In this document: positions 6,151-6,869 of the stretch, one piece after another
Layout of the letters: every line of letters begins with the position of its first letter
Position numbering within the stretch: the stretch's first letter is position 1
Source: Mycobacterium sp.
GTDB taxonomy: Bacteria; Actinomycetota; Actinomycetes; Mycobacteriales; Mycobacteriaceae
Assembly (NCBI GenBank): GCA_019246375.1
Contig: JAFAQO010000604.1
Span: 1 to 6,869 of the forward strand
Length of the DNA stretch: 6,869 nt
Reading direction: 5' to 3'
Translations under genes and position numbers: made by a program
The notes under the pieces: generated by a model
Seen by the model: the letters and a program-made list of their open reading frames with translations, nothing else
Told to the model about the DNA's origin: nothing
The model's database searches: none

Positions 6151-6161
6151 CGGTCTTCCTT

Positions 6162-6869
6162 TTATCGGCTCGCCCGCAGCGGCGGCTGTGACTGGGTGGC
6201 TGCCGCTAGCGTACGAAACTGATCGGTGCTTCCGGCGCCGGTGACCGCGACTTGCGCCGGACCGGCCGGGCTGTCCAGTCGGCTGGTCCATACCGGCTCG
6301 GTGGCATCTGGCCCTTGGTAGACGATCCACGTGGTGCCGTTGACGCTGACCGCTCGACTTGGATACATCGACGGGTGGATTGAGCCGACCAGCTTGGCTT
6401 CGTCGGCGTTGCTCTGGGTCAGGCTCAAATACATGCCGGTCGGACTGATGTAGCCGACCGTTGAGGTGGCCGCATTGAGCGGTTGGCCGGTCGACGGGTC
6501 GGTTCGCCCGTTCTCAATACCACCGCGAGCCCCGGAATTCGGCTGCCAGCCGTCGGGTAACTGTGGCAACCGGATGGGGAAGCCGAGGGTTTGCGCGTCG
6601 GCGTGCAGCGCGGCGGCAGCATCGTAGAACGGAACCGTGCCCCGGTTCGTGCTGCTGGGCTGAAAGGAACACATTCCGACCAGGCCGGCCAACACGATGC
6701 ACGCCAGCACCAGCGGCGCGATCGACCAGAACATGTCGCGCCCATCCTGCAACAGCCGTGGCTTGGCCGGCTTGGGGGTCGGCTTGGGCTGCGTGGTCAC
6801 TCCGCCAGTATCCCAGCCCGCATCCCTGGGTCCAGACCGCCGATCTGCTTCTGGGACAATCAGCCCCAT
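6162..6869 (-). CDS. DUF4245 domain-containing membrane-anchored protein (Rv1100 homolog)
   Basis: The 235-residue product (counted from the ATG at 6869, the last base of the window) matches M. tuberculosis Rv1100 as I recall it. Residues 24-45 are a Pro/Lys-rich cytoplasmic segment (TTQPKPTPKPAKPRLLQDGR). Residues about 47-67 form one hydrophobic transmembrane helix (FWSIAPLVLACIVLAGLVGM). The remainder, from about residue 70, should lie outside the membrane and carries the DUF4245 domain, including LGFPIRLPQLPDGWQPNS, GYISPTGMYLSLTQSNAD and WTSRLDSPAGPAQVAVTGAG. Positive charge before the helix fits an N-in topology. No function is established. The start is uncertain: GTG at 6800 would give 212 residues beginning just before the conserved QPKPTPKPAKP segment, and upstream DNA is not visible. 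It precedes the hydrolase by 11 bases. In M. tuberculosis the neighbouring divergent gene is glpX, which would begin beyond this window. Confidence 0.85.
   Translation of the reverse strand: MGLIVPEADRRSGPRDAGWDTGGVTTQPKPTPKPAKPRLLQDGRDMFWSIAPLVLACIVLAGLVGMCSFQPSSTNRGTVPFYDAAAALHADAQTLGFPIRLPQLPDGWQPNSGARGGIENGRTDPSTGQPLNAATSTVGYISPTGMYLSLTQSNADEAKLVGSIHPSMYPSRAVSVNGTTWIVYQGPDATEPVWTSRLDSPAGPAQVAVTGAGSTDQFRTLAAATQSQPPLRASR

Noticed and set aside
6657..6677. Possible lipobox around the Cys in LVGMCSF of the DUF4245 protein
   Set aside because: The residue before Cys is Met, not Gly, Ala or Ser, and the helix follows a 46-residue N-terminal segment, so a single-pass membrane anchor fits better than a lipoprotein signal.
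1..6869. Mobile elements, CRISPR arrays, tRNA or rRNA genes
   Set aside because: I saw no transposase or integrase motifs, no terminal inverted repeats with target duplications, no regularly spaced direct repeats and no tRNA-like or rRNA-like sequence.

Overview
The window looks like a chromosomal segment of a Mycobacterium. The evidence is high-GC codon use, GTG starts with 4-base overlaps, and a gene string that matches, from memory, the M. tuberculosis order lytB2/ispH (Rv1110), Rv1109c, xseA, xseB, 3beta-hydroxysteroid dehydrogenase (Rv1106c), and further on the DUF4245 gene Rv1100. It is not M. tuberculosis itself: the sequences differ and the block between the 3beta-HSD and the DUF4245 gene has different content. 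A nonsense codon in the ispH copy would fit a species with ongoing gene decay, such as the M. marinum/M. ulcerans group, but the species call is only a guess.

Layout. Positions 1-309 (minus) hold the 5' part of an ispH (lytB2-type) gene interrupted by an in-frame TAG at 67-69. After a short divergent intergenic region, a tight plus-strand run follows: a lipid-droplet-associated-type protein (407-1042), exodeoxyribonuclease VII large subunit xseA (1039-2283) and small subunit xseB (2273-2509). A 62-base gap then carries a perfect 9+2+9 palindrome, read here as a KstR operator, and a -10 element placed for a leaderless transcript of the 3beta-HSD gene (2572-3681). After a 99-base gap with a palindrome resembling a KstR half-match and a long imperfect inverted repeat, two classical short-chain dehydrogenases overlap by 4 bases (3781-4542 and 4539-5372). 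They converge on, and overlap by 20 bases, a minus-strand pair: a dienelactone-hydrolase-family protein (5353-6150) and, 11 bases upstream of it, a DUF4245 membrane-anchored protein (6162-6869).

How it fits together. xseA and xseB make the two subunits of one nuclease and are translationally coupled. The 3beta-HSD is the first enzyme of mycobacterial cholesterol catabolism and is probably repressed by KstR in the absence of sterol catabolites. The two SDRs and the hydrolase have no assigned substrate. Their position, plus one near-match to the KstR motif, suggests but does not prove a link to steroid or lipid metabolism. I see no RNA genes, mobile elements, CRISPR arrays or phage genes, and no clearly new multi-gene system. 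The best points for follow-up are the ispH nonsense codon, the two candidate operators, and the first SDR, which lacks the usual catalytic asparagine.
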